A stretch of DNA of 64,000 nucleotides from NCBI GenBank assembly GCA_036245805.1, contig BTRK01000001.1:16995087-17059086 (forward strand), given 5' to 3'. This stretch comes from Pristionchus mayeri. Lineage: Eukaryota; Nematoda; Chromadorea; Rhabditida; Neodiplogasteridae. Below the pieces are notes generated by a model, which saw only the letters and a list, made by a program, of their open reading frames with translations, did not search any database and was not told the DNA's origin. Each line of letters starts with the position of its first letter. Positions within the stretch are counted from its first letter, which is position 1. Below are positions 33,701 to 43,647 of the stretch, one piece after another. Made by a program: the position numbers and the translations under genes.

Positions 33701-36051
33701 CCAGACTCACAGTCCAGAGTCTCTGGAATGTTCCACTCAAGTGGGATGAACCAGTCAATGAGACTACTAGGGATTCCTTCCACGACCAAATAACAGACCT
33801 CGAGCAGTTCTCACTCCCAGTTGATCGATTCACGCACATCTCTGAAGCCGACGAGATCACTCTTGTCGCATTCAGTGACGCCTCTAAGTGGGCAATGGCT
33901 GCTTCTGTGTACAGTTATGTACCTGGTTGCAAGCCATCCCTACTAATCTCCAAGACCCGACTAGCACCAATAAATTCTACTTCCACTATACCCAAAATGG
34001 AACTCGACTCACTAGTCATGGCTCATACATTGCTCCAGTACACAGTGGATAGCCTTCGGAAAGAATTCCCTGAGAAACAAATACACACGTATACCTTCTC
34101 CGATTCTGCTGTGGTCCTTCACTGGTGCAAGCCTACGTTCAACAAGCCAGTCGGTGTCTTCGTCTCCAACCGAGTCAAACTCGTTCACTCAATCAGAGAC
34201 ACACTCTCATCTGATAGCCATCTTACCTACCATCCGCCTCGACACGTGAGGAGTGAACAGAATCCTGCCGACCACGCAACTCGCGGACTCTCTTCCTCTG
34301 AAATGAACGAGCCTTCTCACCAATGGTGGATCGGCCCTCATTGGCTGTCTTCTGACCCGGCTGAATGGCCCGACACCAACCTGTCAGACCTCCAGTACCC
34401 CGACCCCGACCCGTTCACACTGACTGTGACCCCTGAGGTTATCACACCACCTCCACTAGACAATGTCATAGACCTCACTCGGTACTCCAGCCTCAAAAAG
34501 GCAATCAACGTGACGTCATTTGTCTATCGCTTCATCACCAGATGCGCTACCAAGTCCTCCAACACCAGCATTCACGAGAAGCTGAAGCACATCCCCACTA
34601 CTCCCGAGCCTTCTCTCAGTGCTACCGAGAAAAGATTCGCCCTCAACAGGCTAATCTCGTTCAACCAGAGATCGGTCGATGACTTTCTCAAGAAAAAGAC
34701 TTCACTGGTCGAAGATCCAACCACTGGCCTGTTTAGAGTCCACACCAGACTTACCAACTCTGCACGATCAGCCGACTTCAAACAACCGATCTTCATCCAC
34801 ACCTCGCGGGACGCCACATTAGCACGGCTTCTTATCAAAGACATCCATGCATCCACCCACGCAGGAATGGATGTCGTCCTCAACACCCTCAAGAGCAGAT
34901 ACATGGTCCCACGAGCCAGACCTCTTGCTAAGTCCACTCTGAAGCAGTGCATCCCTTGTAGGAAGACAAACAACCTCCCCTTCGCCTATCCCAAAAGCCC
35001 ACCACTACCCGGCGATAGAGTAAAAGAGAGCCTTCCTTTCGCACACTGCGGCATAGACTACGCTGGACCCTTCCATCTTAATGACGATTCCAAAATCTGG
35101 AGTGTCGTTATCACTTGTTTCTCGACCAGAGTCACACACCTCGAAGTAGTCTCATCACTGTTGCCTTCGGCCTTCATATTAGCCTTCCGTAGATTCTGTT
35201 CATGCAGAGGAACACCCCAAAGAGTTACTTCCGATAAGGCGACGACCTTCAAATTGGGCAGTACACTGCTGTCCAACTCCGAAGTCGATCCAGACGTCAA
35301 CACTCTCTTCTCCTCACTGGGAATAACATGGTTCTTCACCACTGCACACTCTCCATGGAAGGGTGGAATCTACGAGAGACTCATCAAGATCATCAAAGAC
35401 TCCTTCTCTCGTTCAATCGGAAGACGCAAGCTGTCTAGAGAAGAGTTTGACACGGTCACTTGCGAAGTAGAAGCACTCCTGAACTCGAGGCCACTCACAT
35501 ACGTTTCCTCAGACGACGTTCAGTCATTCAACGGCCCAGCACTCAGGCCAATTGACCTCATCCTCCCCAATTCCTTCCTAGGGACATCACTCGTTCCCTC
35601 AGATGCCGATGATTACCACCCTCCGGAGGAAGAGAATTCAAGTAGGGAAGCTGCACTCAGACAGCTCAGGAGATCAATCACAGTCGTCGATACCTTCTGG
35701 AAGAGATGGAACACCGAATATCTCACCAGCCTTCGTGACTCGACCAATAAGTCATCTGACCCTCTCCAATCCACTCGTTCCTCCATTTCTTGCCCTCAGC
35801 CAGGTTCCATTGTACTGGTCATCGACGAGAGTGGAACCACACCACGATCGAGTTGGAAAATGGCAAAAATCTTCTCATTAACTAAGACTTCTGCCACCCT
35901 GAGATCACACACAGGCCGTACTATCGAAAGACCACTGAACCTTTTGATCCCTCTCGAAATCCATTCCAGTGAAGAAACACGTCCTGATAACACTGTAATT
36001 CAGACGTCTCATCACATGGTCACTAGGTCAAAGGCTGCCCACCGCCTCTAG
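30685..36051 (+). CDS. BEL/Pao Gag-Pol polyprotein
   Basis: Open frame of about 1,790 codons; the first ATG is at 31258 and residue numbers below count from it. Before that lie a Pro/Ser-rich linker and the capsid start (LETFDGSDITRWPAF). Then come Cys/His knuckles (CVFCGQH, LCFSCFSASH, CSTCNGKHH; about 146-210), aspartic protease LLDTGAQVSLIS (D257), reverse transcriptase with ADVEKAFLQ (D625) and YVDN (707-710), RNase H (D874, E915, D949), the integrase zinc domain (H1197, H1201, C1231, C1234) and the integrase core (D1267, D1326, E1373 in SPWKGGIYER). Domain order PR-RT-RH-IN and the Pao-type RT assign it to BEL/Pao. No internal stop occurs after 30685, so apart from the frame change it looks capable of producing the enzymes that copy and insert the element. 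Confidence 0.9.
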   Translation, partial: VNLRTSEKKVAKFDKAVEFNSRHVTWLTPPSSVTIPHVSTSDLIQPSNHSPPALSAQSPQPTAAPSPQLTQPHIPNPSILPRSDGVADASRSINQTTPASSSSPQLTQPSAPTDSVVHKPTLSLPPIRLETFDGSDITRWPAFKFQIESLILDRSDISEAEKVFHIRSCLKGTAHSLIASLPVQGGFLTTTMSRLESEYGRHVLTQARLIQSLRSIRSKTPRPEDQLTAVRAMINIAYSINKEWGIDGLAMQQTVAECINSKFITLISRKKPDSLLSALLLIESQLNEELEEALTISAFSSQRPNSNGGSQPHRTSNQPPNTHASSTPKPSKKGPLCVFCGQHTYSAQCTQVSSAKDRKDILRTKSLCFSCFSASHPSHECRKSCSTCNGKHHTSLCHKPSTNPNKATTVASVTTKQPIQVNTRLFTAPVGLINQTACQVLMAHALLDTGAQVSLISRSLASRLSLTPVDQLHASITGVRHNEPSVVASTHDVVQFQLVTNRDNVTIRAVVHDGESITNSIHHQLLSPVDLEVIKTTIQSVPHHLTDSTVSPDLLLGVGDALKLTHNSKVTVLPSGYRLIQSSIGPIVAGSSDSSEQTSSSSTPSEPPTFPPHSDNSSRPSPTTPSLKVASIVTSADLSADQMAERFLSVDPISRIYETTEKEERKLADEMVSKHFDDTIQSRDDGYHVQYAIKPDAKSALPDNYNLAVSRLASTTRKLSTDKSLLSFYDSVIKDQIALGQVEIVDTSGIIHYLAHQPVLRPDKPTTPLRIVYDASAHLKNKPSLNDMIYPGPSDLERIPSLLLRARLRSVLIVADVEKAFLQVKLCPSQRNMLRFLWLKDINKPVTTQNLLTLRFCVTPFGVNQSPCLLNKVINHHILQKGEECDPHLVRQLITNLYVDNIIINVDTPSALLHTQSKHIFESMSMNLRDYASNSSSFMTHVPEPDRSTDSNQKLLGLTWNTTEDTLAIKIPISPKREKESKRSMLSTVSSAYDPLGLLNPLLLPPRLTVQSLWNVPLKWDEPVNETTRDSFHDQITDLEQFSLPVDRFTHISEADEITLVAFSDASKWAMAASVYSYVPGCKPSLLISKTRLAPINSTSTIPKMELDSLVMAHTLLQYTVDSLRKEFPEKQIHTYTFSDSAVVLHWCKPTFNKPVGVFVSNRVKLVHSIRDTLSSDSHLTYHPPRHVRSEQNPADHATRGLSSSEMNEPSHQWWIGPHWLSSDPAEWPDTNLSDLQYPDPDPFTLTVTPEVITPPPLDNVIDLTRYSSLKKAINVTSFVYRFITRCATKSSNTSIHEKLKHIPTTPEPSLSATEKRFALNRLISFNQRSVDDFLKKKTSLVEDPTTGLFRVHTRLTNSARSADFKQPIFIHTSRDATLARLLIKDIHASTHAGMDVVLNTLKSRYMVPRARPLAKSTLKQCIPCRKTNNLPFAYPKSPPLPGDRVKESLPFAHCGIDYAGPFHLNDDSKIWSVVITCFSTRVTHLEVVSSLLPSAFILAFRRFCSCRGTPQRVTSDKATTFKLGSTLLSNSEVDPDVNTLFSSLGITWFFTTAHSPWKGGIYERLIKIIKDSFSRSIGRRKLSREEFDTVTCEVEALLNSRPLTYVSSDDVQSFNGPALRPIDLILPNSFLGTSLVPSDADDYHPPEEENSSREAALRQLRRSITVVDTFWKRWNTEYLTSLRDSTNKSSDPLQSTRSSISCPQPGSIVLVIDESGTTPRSSWKMAKIFSLTKTSATLRSHTGRTIERPLNLLIPLEIHSSEETRPDNTVIQTSHHMVTRSKAAHRL

Positions 36052-36200
36052 CCTTCTCCCCTTTCCCCCTGCCTTTCCATTCCCTCCCCGAGGATTCCAC
36101 TGTGACTACACATTGTAATTATAAATATCTTCCCTTATCTTCCCTCCCACTTATCACTTACTTTCAGGCTGCTCACAATCAGCCAGTCATCGATCAAGAG

Positions 36201-36881
36201 ATGGAGGATGAACTCCTCAGTGGAGACGTCAACCCCAACCTCGCGGAGATCAAGGACTACATTGACATCGCCTGCGATCAGCTTCTGGGTGCGATCCACG
36301 ACAACCAGAGCAAAGACGACACTCGTCAGCGCCACGACGACATCATCCGTCACGTTAAGGAGGGATTCAGCCGCCTTGAGAAAACGGTCACCGCCGAACT
36401 CTCTCAGATTTCCCTTACCTTATCCGCACTTCTTAATCAGAAATCCACCCAGCCTTCTGCCCCTACTCCCCTGTTTTCCCCTTCTTCTCCCCTTATTCGT
36501 ACGCCTTCCGTTAAGCCCACTCGCTTCAATCCCATTGCTCGCCCCTCTAGCGATCACCGTCGCCCCTCTTCCTCTCGAGACACCCCTCGTACCCCTACCA
36601 CTTCTCGCCCCATTCGCAAATCCAAGCCTTCTAGCACGGCATGCACCTTCTGCAATTCGACTGACCACTTCACTCGTTTCTGCTCCGTCGTTAAGAGTAT
36701 CGTTACTCGCCTTTCTCTCATGAGAGACGACCAGTGCACAAAGTGCTTCCGTACCATGGACGCATCTCACGCACCCACCTGCGAGCCCGAGCACTGCAAA
36801 CGGGGTTGCCTAGACGTCAATGGAAGGTTCGAGCGACATATGGAATGGTTCTGTCCCAAGAACGTCGACCTCCTTCCTTGA
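36201..36881 (+). CDS. BEL/Pao downstream ORF with nucleocapsid-like Cys/His cluster
   Basis: Third ORF after pol; likely start MEDELLSGDVNP (the frame is open from 36102), 226 residues. An N-terminal helical part (IKDYIDIACDQLLGAIHDNQ, then FSRLEKTVTAELSQ) resembles a coiled coil, a Pro/Ser/Arg-rich basic middle follows, and the C-terminus has an exact CCHC knuckle CTFCNSTDHFTRFC, then CTKCF, HAPTC and HCKRGC. The spacing follows that of the Gag-Pol knuckles upstream. There is no signal peptide or membrane segment, so it is not an envelope protein. A TTTCAG acceptor-like site lies just upstream (about 36163-36168), so a spliced RNA could express it (inference). It may be an additional nucleic-acid-binding, Gag-like protein. 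Confidence 0.7.
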   Translation: MEDELLSGDVNPNLAEIKDYIDIACDQLLGAIHDNQSKDDTRQRHDDIIRHVKEGFSRLEKTVTAELSQISLTLSALLNQKSTQPSAPTPLFSPSSPLIRTPSVKPTRFNPIARPSSDHRRPSSSRDTPRTPTTSRPIRKSKPSSTACTFCNSTDHFTRFCSVVKSIVTRLSLMRDDQCTKCFRTMDASHAPTCEPEHCKRGCLDVNGRFERHMEWFCPKNVDLLP

Positions 36882-37108
36882 ACATCCCTAGCCTTCTTCC
36901 CCCCTTTTGTTATCTTCGGCCATATGGCACTTGTTAGTCATCTTCGATGTCTGTTGTCTCCCGATTTCTCCCCAATTGTTGTTGTTTCTCGTTGATTGAT
37001 TGTTCCCCTTGTTGGCTTCATAAAGCACAATCATTCACTGTCCTTTCCTCCTCCACATCACACATCTCCCATCCCTCTTTCACTTCTTCCGTTCTCGCTC
37101 CCCCCGAG

Positions 37109-37813
37109 TGTAGCGGAATTCTTCCACTACTACAATATACATAAATAATCAAACACCTTAATAATTTATTTCATAAAATGAATCCAATTCTCGATTGGCT
37201 CTAGCCAAAGTCATACGGTATCACACCGGTCAACTCCCGCGTCTCTGCTTTCGTACGGAACCTTGTACTGTGTTCATGCACATCAATATACCGTATGTTT
37301 TGCCCTTTCGCGATGAATTTTTCCCTTTCCTACTTCAGTTCTACCTTTGCCGTCGTACTGAGCGCACGCTCTGTATTTTCGCTCTTATTATTGAACTCAG
37401 CTATCACCTTGCGGTTCCCTCGCTCACCGTTGAGGCCTTCTTTGTTGGACTTGCTTCTCCAACACTTCTTCTTTATTGCGTCGTGTCACTTTCACACGTA
37501 ATTATTTCATCACTGTCAGGATTCGTTCTCGAGCCCTCACAGTCCCCTCACCGTCGACCAGACATCAACCAGCCGACGACCTTCCCTCGCTCTCACTCGA
37601 GCCTTCTTCAGTGGCGAGCACCCCCAAGACTTCGGAGACCACCTCCAGGTTTCTTTCACTTCTAAATCACTACTTTCCCTCCCCGTTAGACCTCTATTAA
37701 GTTCACCCATTTTCCCTTGTTGTGTAAATTAATAATAAATATTTATTCTATTTCGTCATCCCTCATTGTTGCGCAACACACATAGCCTGAGAATCGTCTG
37801 ATTCTCTCGCATA
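37109..37813 (+). repeat. BEL/Pao 3' LTR
   Basis: 705 bases, same ends as the 5' LTR. The block 37445-37640 differs from its counterpart, with length changes. ATTAATAATAAATATT near its end is a likely polyadenylation signal. Confidence 0.9.
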
Positions 37814-37996
37814 AAAAGAAATTTGCATCATCTTCATAGGAATCACACAAAAAATGGAGCAATCAAAGATTAAATCAAATTTGAGGTTTCCTCTCCCTCG
37901 GGGACTCTTCCGCACCTGGCAACATGGGACTATGGGATCAAACGATCGCGTTACAGTTTGTGAACAAGGTTTGCACCTTCTCATCAGCATATTAGA

Positions 37997-38101
37997 GTTC
38001 GAGAAACGATACCACGCTCTCTTCATTCTGCACACTCTCTAGACCGGTCGATCGGCGAGAGAGTGTGTTGAATGAAGAGAGCGTGGTATCGTTTCTCGAA
38101 C
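37997..38101. repeat. Near-perfect 44-bp hairpin in esterase copy C intron
   Basis: Arms 37997-38040 and 38058-38101 pair with about two mismatches around a 17-base loop. The arm contains CACGCTCTCTTCATTC. A transcript would form an excellent hairpin. Possible miRNA-like precursor or tiny MITE. Confidence 0.7.
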
Positions 38102-40228
38102 TGTACAGCATATACAGCGTTTTCTTCCACACGTTTGTTACTAAATTAATTGGCCTCCTTGTAGATCATTACTTCCTTCGGTGGTGATCCCTCTCGCATC
38201 ACAGTGGGTGGGCACTCCGCAGGCTCCGCCTCTTCTTCTGCCCACCAGTACTCACCGCACTCTAGTGGTAAAGCTTTTTATGGCATTCAACGTTTGCTGA
38301 AGTCGCATAGATGAACTACAAAAAAAACGTTGCGAAGTTGCAAGATAAAGATACTTAATTCAGGTCTCTTCTCTCAAGCAATTCTCATGTCGGGAAGTTC
38401 TCTGTCAGAATTCGCCCAATCAGAGAAGGTCGTTGAAGAGAGCAAGTACGATACATTGTGGAGCTCAACAATTCACAAATCGTATCACTAGCCTAATAAT
38501 TGACACGATCCTTCTAGGAAATTAGCGCATTCGTTGAATTGTTCCGTTTCTCCGTCCGAAGAAGCACTGGAGTGCCTGCGGAAGTTTACTTCCATCGAGA
38601 TTTTAGAGGCAGTCGACAATATCGTAAGAATTCTGCACCATTTGTCTATAGTATAAGGAAAGAGAATAGTCGCAAGGGAATCGACTATTTGAGGGTAACA
38701 TTTAATGAATTTCTCAAAAATAGAAATGCCTATTCATAATTGTTATTTCTATCGCCACTGTGTGGTCTATGTTCACACGCGACTCCTCTCGTCTAAACAT
38801 AAGATTAGAAAACTTAAAATAAATTTAATATAAATGATTCAAGGGCTCATCCCGTCGCCATCCTGACGTCGTCACATTCGGCCCCCACATTGACGGTGAT
38901 TTATTATACTTATTTAAAAATCATTTAAGGTTTCAGGCGACTTCTTTCCATGCACAATCCAGGAACTTGCTGTGGCTGCACCGAAGAAGCGGACTCTCTC
39001 GGGAGCTACAGATCAAGAAAGCGGGATGTTTGGTGAGCACTGCATACGAATACACATATTTTATAACATCCATTAGTGTGCTGGAAATGTAGAAAGTTCC
39101 TTTAAGACGCTCATGGAAGATATCCGTAAATATTTGATTACCCCTTCCTATAGCTCATACCAAGTTAAGGGGGATAATTCACGGAAAACACAGTCAACAG
39201 AGAATTTGTGCAGATTCCTGAACATTTTAGTCCTGAACATTTTAGTGATGAACGAGGATACGAAGTTTATTGTGGGTATTGCACCTACGAAGGAGCAGCG
39301 TGAGTCATTCTCTCGTCGTGACCTCGTCGACTTCATCGAGAAGATCGTCGTCACTGATGAGGTCAGTCGACATGCTTATCTATTGTTTGTCAACGAGATG
39401 GGGTCCTATGTTACTCCAGCGATTCATGATCAAACAATTGACATATATTCCCTAGAATGGTTAGCAAAACCAAAAAAAATCAAAGAAATCGTGATTTGTA
39501 TTCTTTAATTGCGAATAACTAATACAAGAATATTTCAAAAGAAATATCTAAACAAATATATTTAGGAACACAAAGAATTTGTGCCATCTTTTCGAAAGCT
39601 TCTGGTGGATTTCTATGCTGGAGAGGAAGATAGTGAAAAGAATTCCTCTTTTTACCTCCAAGGATACACTGATGTGAGTTGTGTTACATTGTAATTCTGC
39701 TTGGAACTCACAAATCATTTGGAGTTTCAGCCGTTTAAAATGAATGCTTCTGAATAATTGAGAGATTGTAATGAAAACAGTTATAAATTGAATATTTTTT
39801 CCAGTTGAACTCCGACTTGCAATTCCTCATGCCGATGTATCAAGAGATTCAACTGAAAATCTCTCTCGGATGGCCCTCGTATCTCTACATCCTCCAGCAT
39901 GAGACGAAAAGCTTCCCGAGGGACGAAAATGCAGTACCGGGTGAGGCTATAATAGTAAATTACTTAAATTCGAAAAATCATACTGTATTAATTTATCAAT
40001 AATTAATTAATTAATTTTAAGGAATGTATCACGGCTACGAAACGATATACTTCCTCGACCTAGGCTTATCGCTCAATGTATCGTATATTTTAAAATTAAT
40101 TGTATGCTAATATTATTCGAGACCCAAAACAAAAGTTTTAAAAAATCAACTGGCTTTGTTGATCGGAAAATCATTTCCGTCAAATTTTCGCATTTTTTTA
40201 ATCGGGATCCGAAAACGCAAGGTGAAAT

Positions 40229-40495
40229 TTTTTTTTGTGCAGCCACTTCAAGCGATTTTACAGTCGTCTTGAGACGATTATGCTAGGTGGTGTAGTGCGG
40301 TGAGGCCGACTACTGTTTGGACTACGTATCCCTGCTGTTCAAGGTGCTTCTAGGGAACGATACATTTCGCGACCGGGGTCACTACCAATTAACCGACCCC
40401 GGGGGGATGGAGGGCTTGGTCTGCCTCGGCGGGGGATCGAACTCAGGTCCCTTGTATAGCGAGTGGCGCCTCACGCCACTGCGCCACCACGCCAC
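40229..40495 (-). mobile_element. tRNA-derived SINE, full-length copy
   Basis: On the minus strand the element starts with a tRNA-like head: A box TGGCGCAGTGG and B box GAGTTCGATCC about 45 bases apart, typical of an internal RNA polymerase III promoter. A body follows, ending ACTGTAAAATCGCTTG and GGCTGCAC, and then an A-run. It is flanked by a direct repeat TGAAAT (40223-40228 and 40496-40501), as expected for LINE-mediated retroposition. It sits in intron 16 of esterase copy C. A truncated relative lies at 27178-27290. Confidence 0.75.
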
Positions 40496-40924
40496 TGAAA
40501 TTAGTTTTTTAGTTGAAATTACAGGTGAAATTAGTTTGCCTTCAATGCTGCACAGTTCAGGTGAACGAGACGGATGACCTCGAGTTCGGAACAAATTTCG
40601 TCTCATCAATGGTCAATTTCATCAAAACCGGGTGAGTTCTACCTCTAACCGGAGAAACACTGGAAAGAGCAAGAATTGTGGCTCTTCATGAAAAATGTAT
40701 TTTAATTCCGCATGCTGATTCTGTACCAGGTAACAAAGAGAAGAGAGATAAAGTGATCGAGAGGATAACGATTTTCATGTTGTAGATAATTACAGTGACC
40801 CCTCCTCCGCTGCTTTCTCGTGGCCTCAAGTGGCCAAGGAACTGCCACTCCAGCATGCATCCATCACTACTAATATCACATTGGAGTGAGACGACTTACT
40901 TTTGATTATACATTGCATTGCAGG

Positions 40925-41045
40925 ATTGGCTATTAGCTATAGAATTGCGAAATCACGATTCCCCCCTCCTCGGATTTCGGAATATTGTGGGGAGACGATT
41001 ACGATATTGCAATTTCGTAGCTAATATCCAGCCCTGTTTTTCCCA
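40925..41045. repeat. Small inverted repeat in last intron of esterase copy C
   Basis: Arms around GGCTATTAGCTATAGAATTGCGAAATC and its approximate complement ending TTCGTAGCTAATATCC. Non-coding. Confidence 0.5.
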
Positions 41046-41206
41046 ATAGTCCTCTGTCCGGGTTAGGGAGAAAAAATACAAAAACTGTTGAAAAATATTG
41101 CAGGAAGGATGCGTATCGAGCTTGCGCGGCACATTTATGGCTCGAGTCCGTCCCTCAGGCGGTTCCAAGAGAATTGCTGAGAAGATCGAGACTTCCCGGA
41201 GCTTGA

Positions 41207-41742
41207 TTCGCACCATATTAACAAACTATATTGCAACTGTCTTATTGATAAAGAACTCTTACTCATTGCTTTGAACAATAGGTGCTGGGTGACCTATTTC
41301 GTAATGCCGTCTTTGATATATCAAAAGCGGCATTATGAAATATAATATTTCTCATCCGATCTAGTGCCGATCAATGATATCGACCTCTCGGCCTCTTTAT
41401 TACTCTCACTATCCGTTGTGTTCAAACAAACGAAAGAGCATCCCTTTCGCTGAGAATTGTGACAGTTTTCGCCGAAAGTGCGCTAAAAATAACCGGTCAC
41501 GATAAGCTCTTTTACTGCAAGAAACTCATCATAACTCTTCCTTTTTGTTTCACCGATAGATCCTCCACTAAATGCCGCAGTAACGATTATCCTTGAGGAT
41601 CGGCGCATTTCCAGCTGTTTTCGAGAGCTCTCAAGGACTCGCTCAAGGATGAGCAGTATCACTTCTAGTTACAACTATGATCTCGCTATTTTCTGACATG
41701 ATGGATGATGGAAAGAACACGTGAAAAAAAGAAAAGAGAACG
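41207..41742. other. 3' flank of esterase copy C
   Basis: No gene recognised. Contains the second TTTGATATATCAAA palindrome (41281-41369). Confidence 0.4.
41281..41369. repeat. Short palindromic repeat, relative of 16353-16441
   Basis: Imperfect 89-base palindrome centred on CTTTGATATATCAAAAG, with GCCG/CGGC arms and CATCCGATCTAGT at the end, like the copy in esterase A. Confidence 0.6.
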
Positions 41743-42786
41743 ATATCACGCCTATCACGAAAGAATCGAGCTAGAATCGCCATTCTTGGGAATGAAGGGA
41801 AAATCGTCAAATGAGTTCTAGCCGGTTTTGGGCATTCTGGGGCATGCCTAACACTCCCCCAAAGTCTCATTGTGTGCACTTCATTTTGGAGCTCCCTACA
41901 CCGGGTCGAATACCAGCTGCTTCCTATTCGAGCCCTGTTTTCTCTGATCTCGTGAAAGATAGACGAAAATTTCACTCTGAGTGACCCCGCTCATTTTTCG
42001 AGCTCTATCGATCTATATCTTCCATGTTGTTTAAATGCCAATTTTAGCCATGATGCATTGTAGGTCAATTTTCTAAAAAGTGTGGGTAAACGCGCGCTGC
42101 TTTGATTTTCACAGCTTATACAGTACGCCTAGAGCTATCGAATGAGTGGTCTACGCCCAAAATACATGAAGGTCTGTATGAGTTAGGTCGCATTAACTTC
42201 TACGGATCATTTGAAATTATTTTTCAACAGGAATTTTCATTTCATTCCATCCCACACCGCTCCAATCGGCGCGCGCAGTCAAGAATGAGTGTTCGAATGC
42301 AAAAATTCCGGTTGAAAAATAATTTCAAATGATCCGTAGAAATTAATGCGACCTAACTCATACGGACCTTCATGTATTTTGGGCGTAGACCACTCATTCG
42401 ATAGCTCTGGGCGTACTGTATAAGCTGTGAAAATTATAGCAGCGCGTTTGCCTACACTTTTTAGAAAATTGACCTACAATGCAGCATGGCTAAAATTGAC
42501 ATTTAGACAAAATGAAAGACATAGATCGATAGAGCTCGAAAAATGAGCGGGGGTCACTCAGAATGAAATTTTCGTCTATCTTTCACGAGAACTGAGAAAA
42601 CAGCGCTCGAATAGGGAGCAGCTGGCATTCGACCCGGTGTAGGGAGCTCCAAAATGAAGTGCACACAATGGGACTTTGGGGGAGTGTTAGGCATGCCTCA
42701 GAATGCCCAAAACCGGCTAGACCTCATTTGACGATTTTCCCTTCATTCCCAGTATCAGCTCGCTTCTGTTGTGAGAGGCGTGATAT
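41743..42786. mobile_element. 1.0-kb foldback element
   Basis: Inverted arms: ATATCACGCCTATCACGA at left, complement of ATATCACGCCTCTCACAA at right, with inner arms meeting around 42200-42300. No transposase frame. Confidence 0.78.
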
Positions 42787-43647
42787 GGTCTCGATTTAAT
42801 TCAAAAATGGAATGAATTAATACTGTACCGATCAAATGTCCATCTGATCTCGTAATTTCTTATGTTGTCTATCTCAGTCTGACCTAACACAAGAATGAGA
42901 GAAGGATATGGGAAAAACTCTAAATATCTCGATCGCCATCTCGAGAATGGGAGGAATTTCGGCCATGAAGGGCTTGCGTCACCACCTCACTTTCACTCAA
43001 TTCCCCTGCTGTATACCAAATTGCCCAGGGTAATCGGCGGGAATTCGACCGGCTTTAGCATCTGTGGCCTACCCATTGAGTCAATCTATGAATCAAGAAT
43101 CATAAATGAGATATTAAAAGATGGACCGACTAATTGGCAGAATATTTTGGCAATTGGTCACTTTCTCAAGATTCCGGGTTGTCATTTTTCAGAACACATC
43201 TCTGTAGTCCAACTACTGTTCCTTGTAGTTTCGAACGATATTTCTTCCGATCGCTGCAAGTTTTGAGGAAATCTCGATCCGATCAAGGATCTGATGAAAT
43301 GGGGCCATTCTCCTACTTGACATCTGCCCGATCTTCCTGATCCGTGACTCTCTCAATAGACAGTTCGAGGGACAAGGGGAGAGGGTGACTAACCACCCCG
43401 GGTGAGTCACAAACAAGTTCGAGCCCCGAGGGCACCCCGTCCCTTCCTCGTCTCTCGCTCCCTCCCCTCTCTCCCTACCGCCTCTTACACTCTCCGAGTG
43501 CCTATATCTACCCGCTGAGACAGTGGTTACTTCACTTGGCCACCGGCCCTTCCTCCTTAGAGCATTTCAGCCATAAGTAGCTCGATTCCTTCGGCGTTTT
43601 GTTTGATTATCGATCTTTTCGCTCTTAAAAATCGATATTTTTTGCAG
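42787..43647. other. Stretch without a clear gene
   Basis: A 123-codon frame at 42895 has no recognisable features. If the peptide precursor downstream has a signal-peptide exon it should be here or further left, but none was found. C/T-rich from 43420. Confidence 0.35.

Larger units (their letters stand above)
29538..37813 (+). mobile_element. Full-length BEL/Pao LTR retrotransposon
   Basis: 8.3-kb element with LTRs 29538-30215 and 37109-37813, primer-binding site at 30216, and a perfect 5-base target duplication AAAAG (29533-29537 and 37814-37818), the size usual for this superfamily. It encodes Gag, a protease-RT-RNase H-integrase polyprotein and an additional downstream ORF. It inserted in the forward direction in intron 6 of esterase copy C. 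The LTRs differ by about 27 bases in length through a divergent middle block, so the insertion is not brand new or one LTR has been converted. Confidence 0.92.
29167..41206 (+). pseudogene. Type-B carboxylesterase, copy C (5'-truncated)
   Basis: Exons 5-19 of the same esterase gene are present, in order and in phase: VFFYIHGGFFEVGS, VTINYRLGPFG, NMGLWDQTIALQFV, GGHSAGS (nucleophile Ser, near 38212), Asp in VMNEDTKFIV (near 39254), MYHGYETIYF (triad His, near 40030), and the terminus LLRRSRLPGA with TGA at 41204-41206. Exons 1-4 (signal peptide, FLGIRYG and SEDCLFLN blocks) are missing, and a foldback occupies that region. Intron 6 holds a complete BEL/Pao element and intron 16 a SINE. The terminus is a few residues shorter than in A and B. 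Without a signal peptide it is probably a pseudogene, although all 15 remaining exons keep frame, so recent loss or new 5' exons are possible. Confidence 0.75.

Noticed and set aside
34572..34973. Antisense and alternative-frame ORFs within BEL/Pao pol (many, 31035-36794)
   Set aside because: Shadows of the intact polyprotein with no independent features.
42895..43266. 123-codon ORF before the peptide precursor
   Set aside because: No signal peptide, no donor in phase with 43648 and no recognisable motif.
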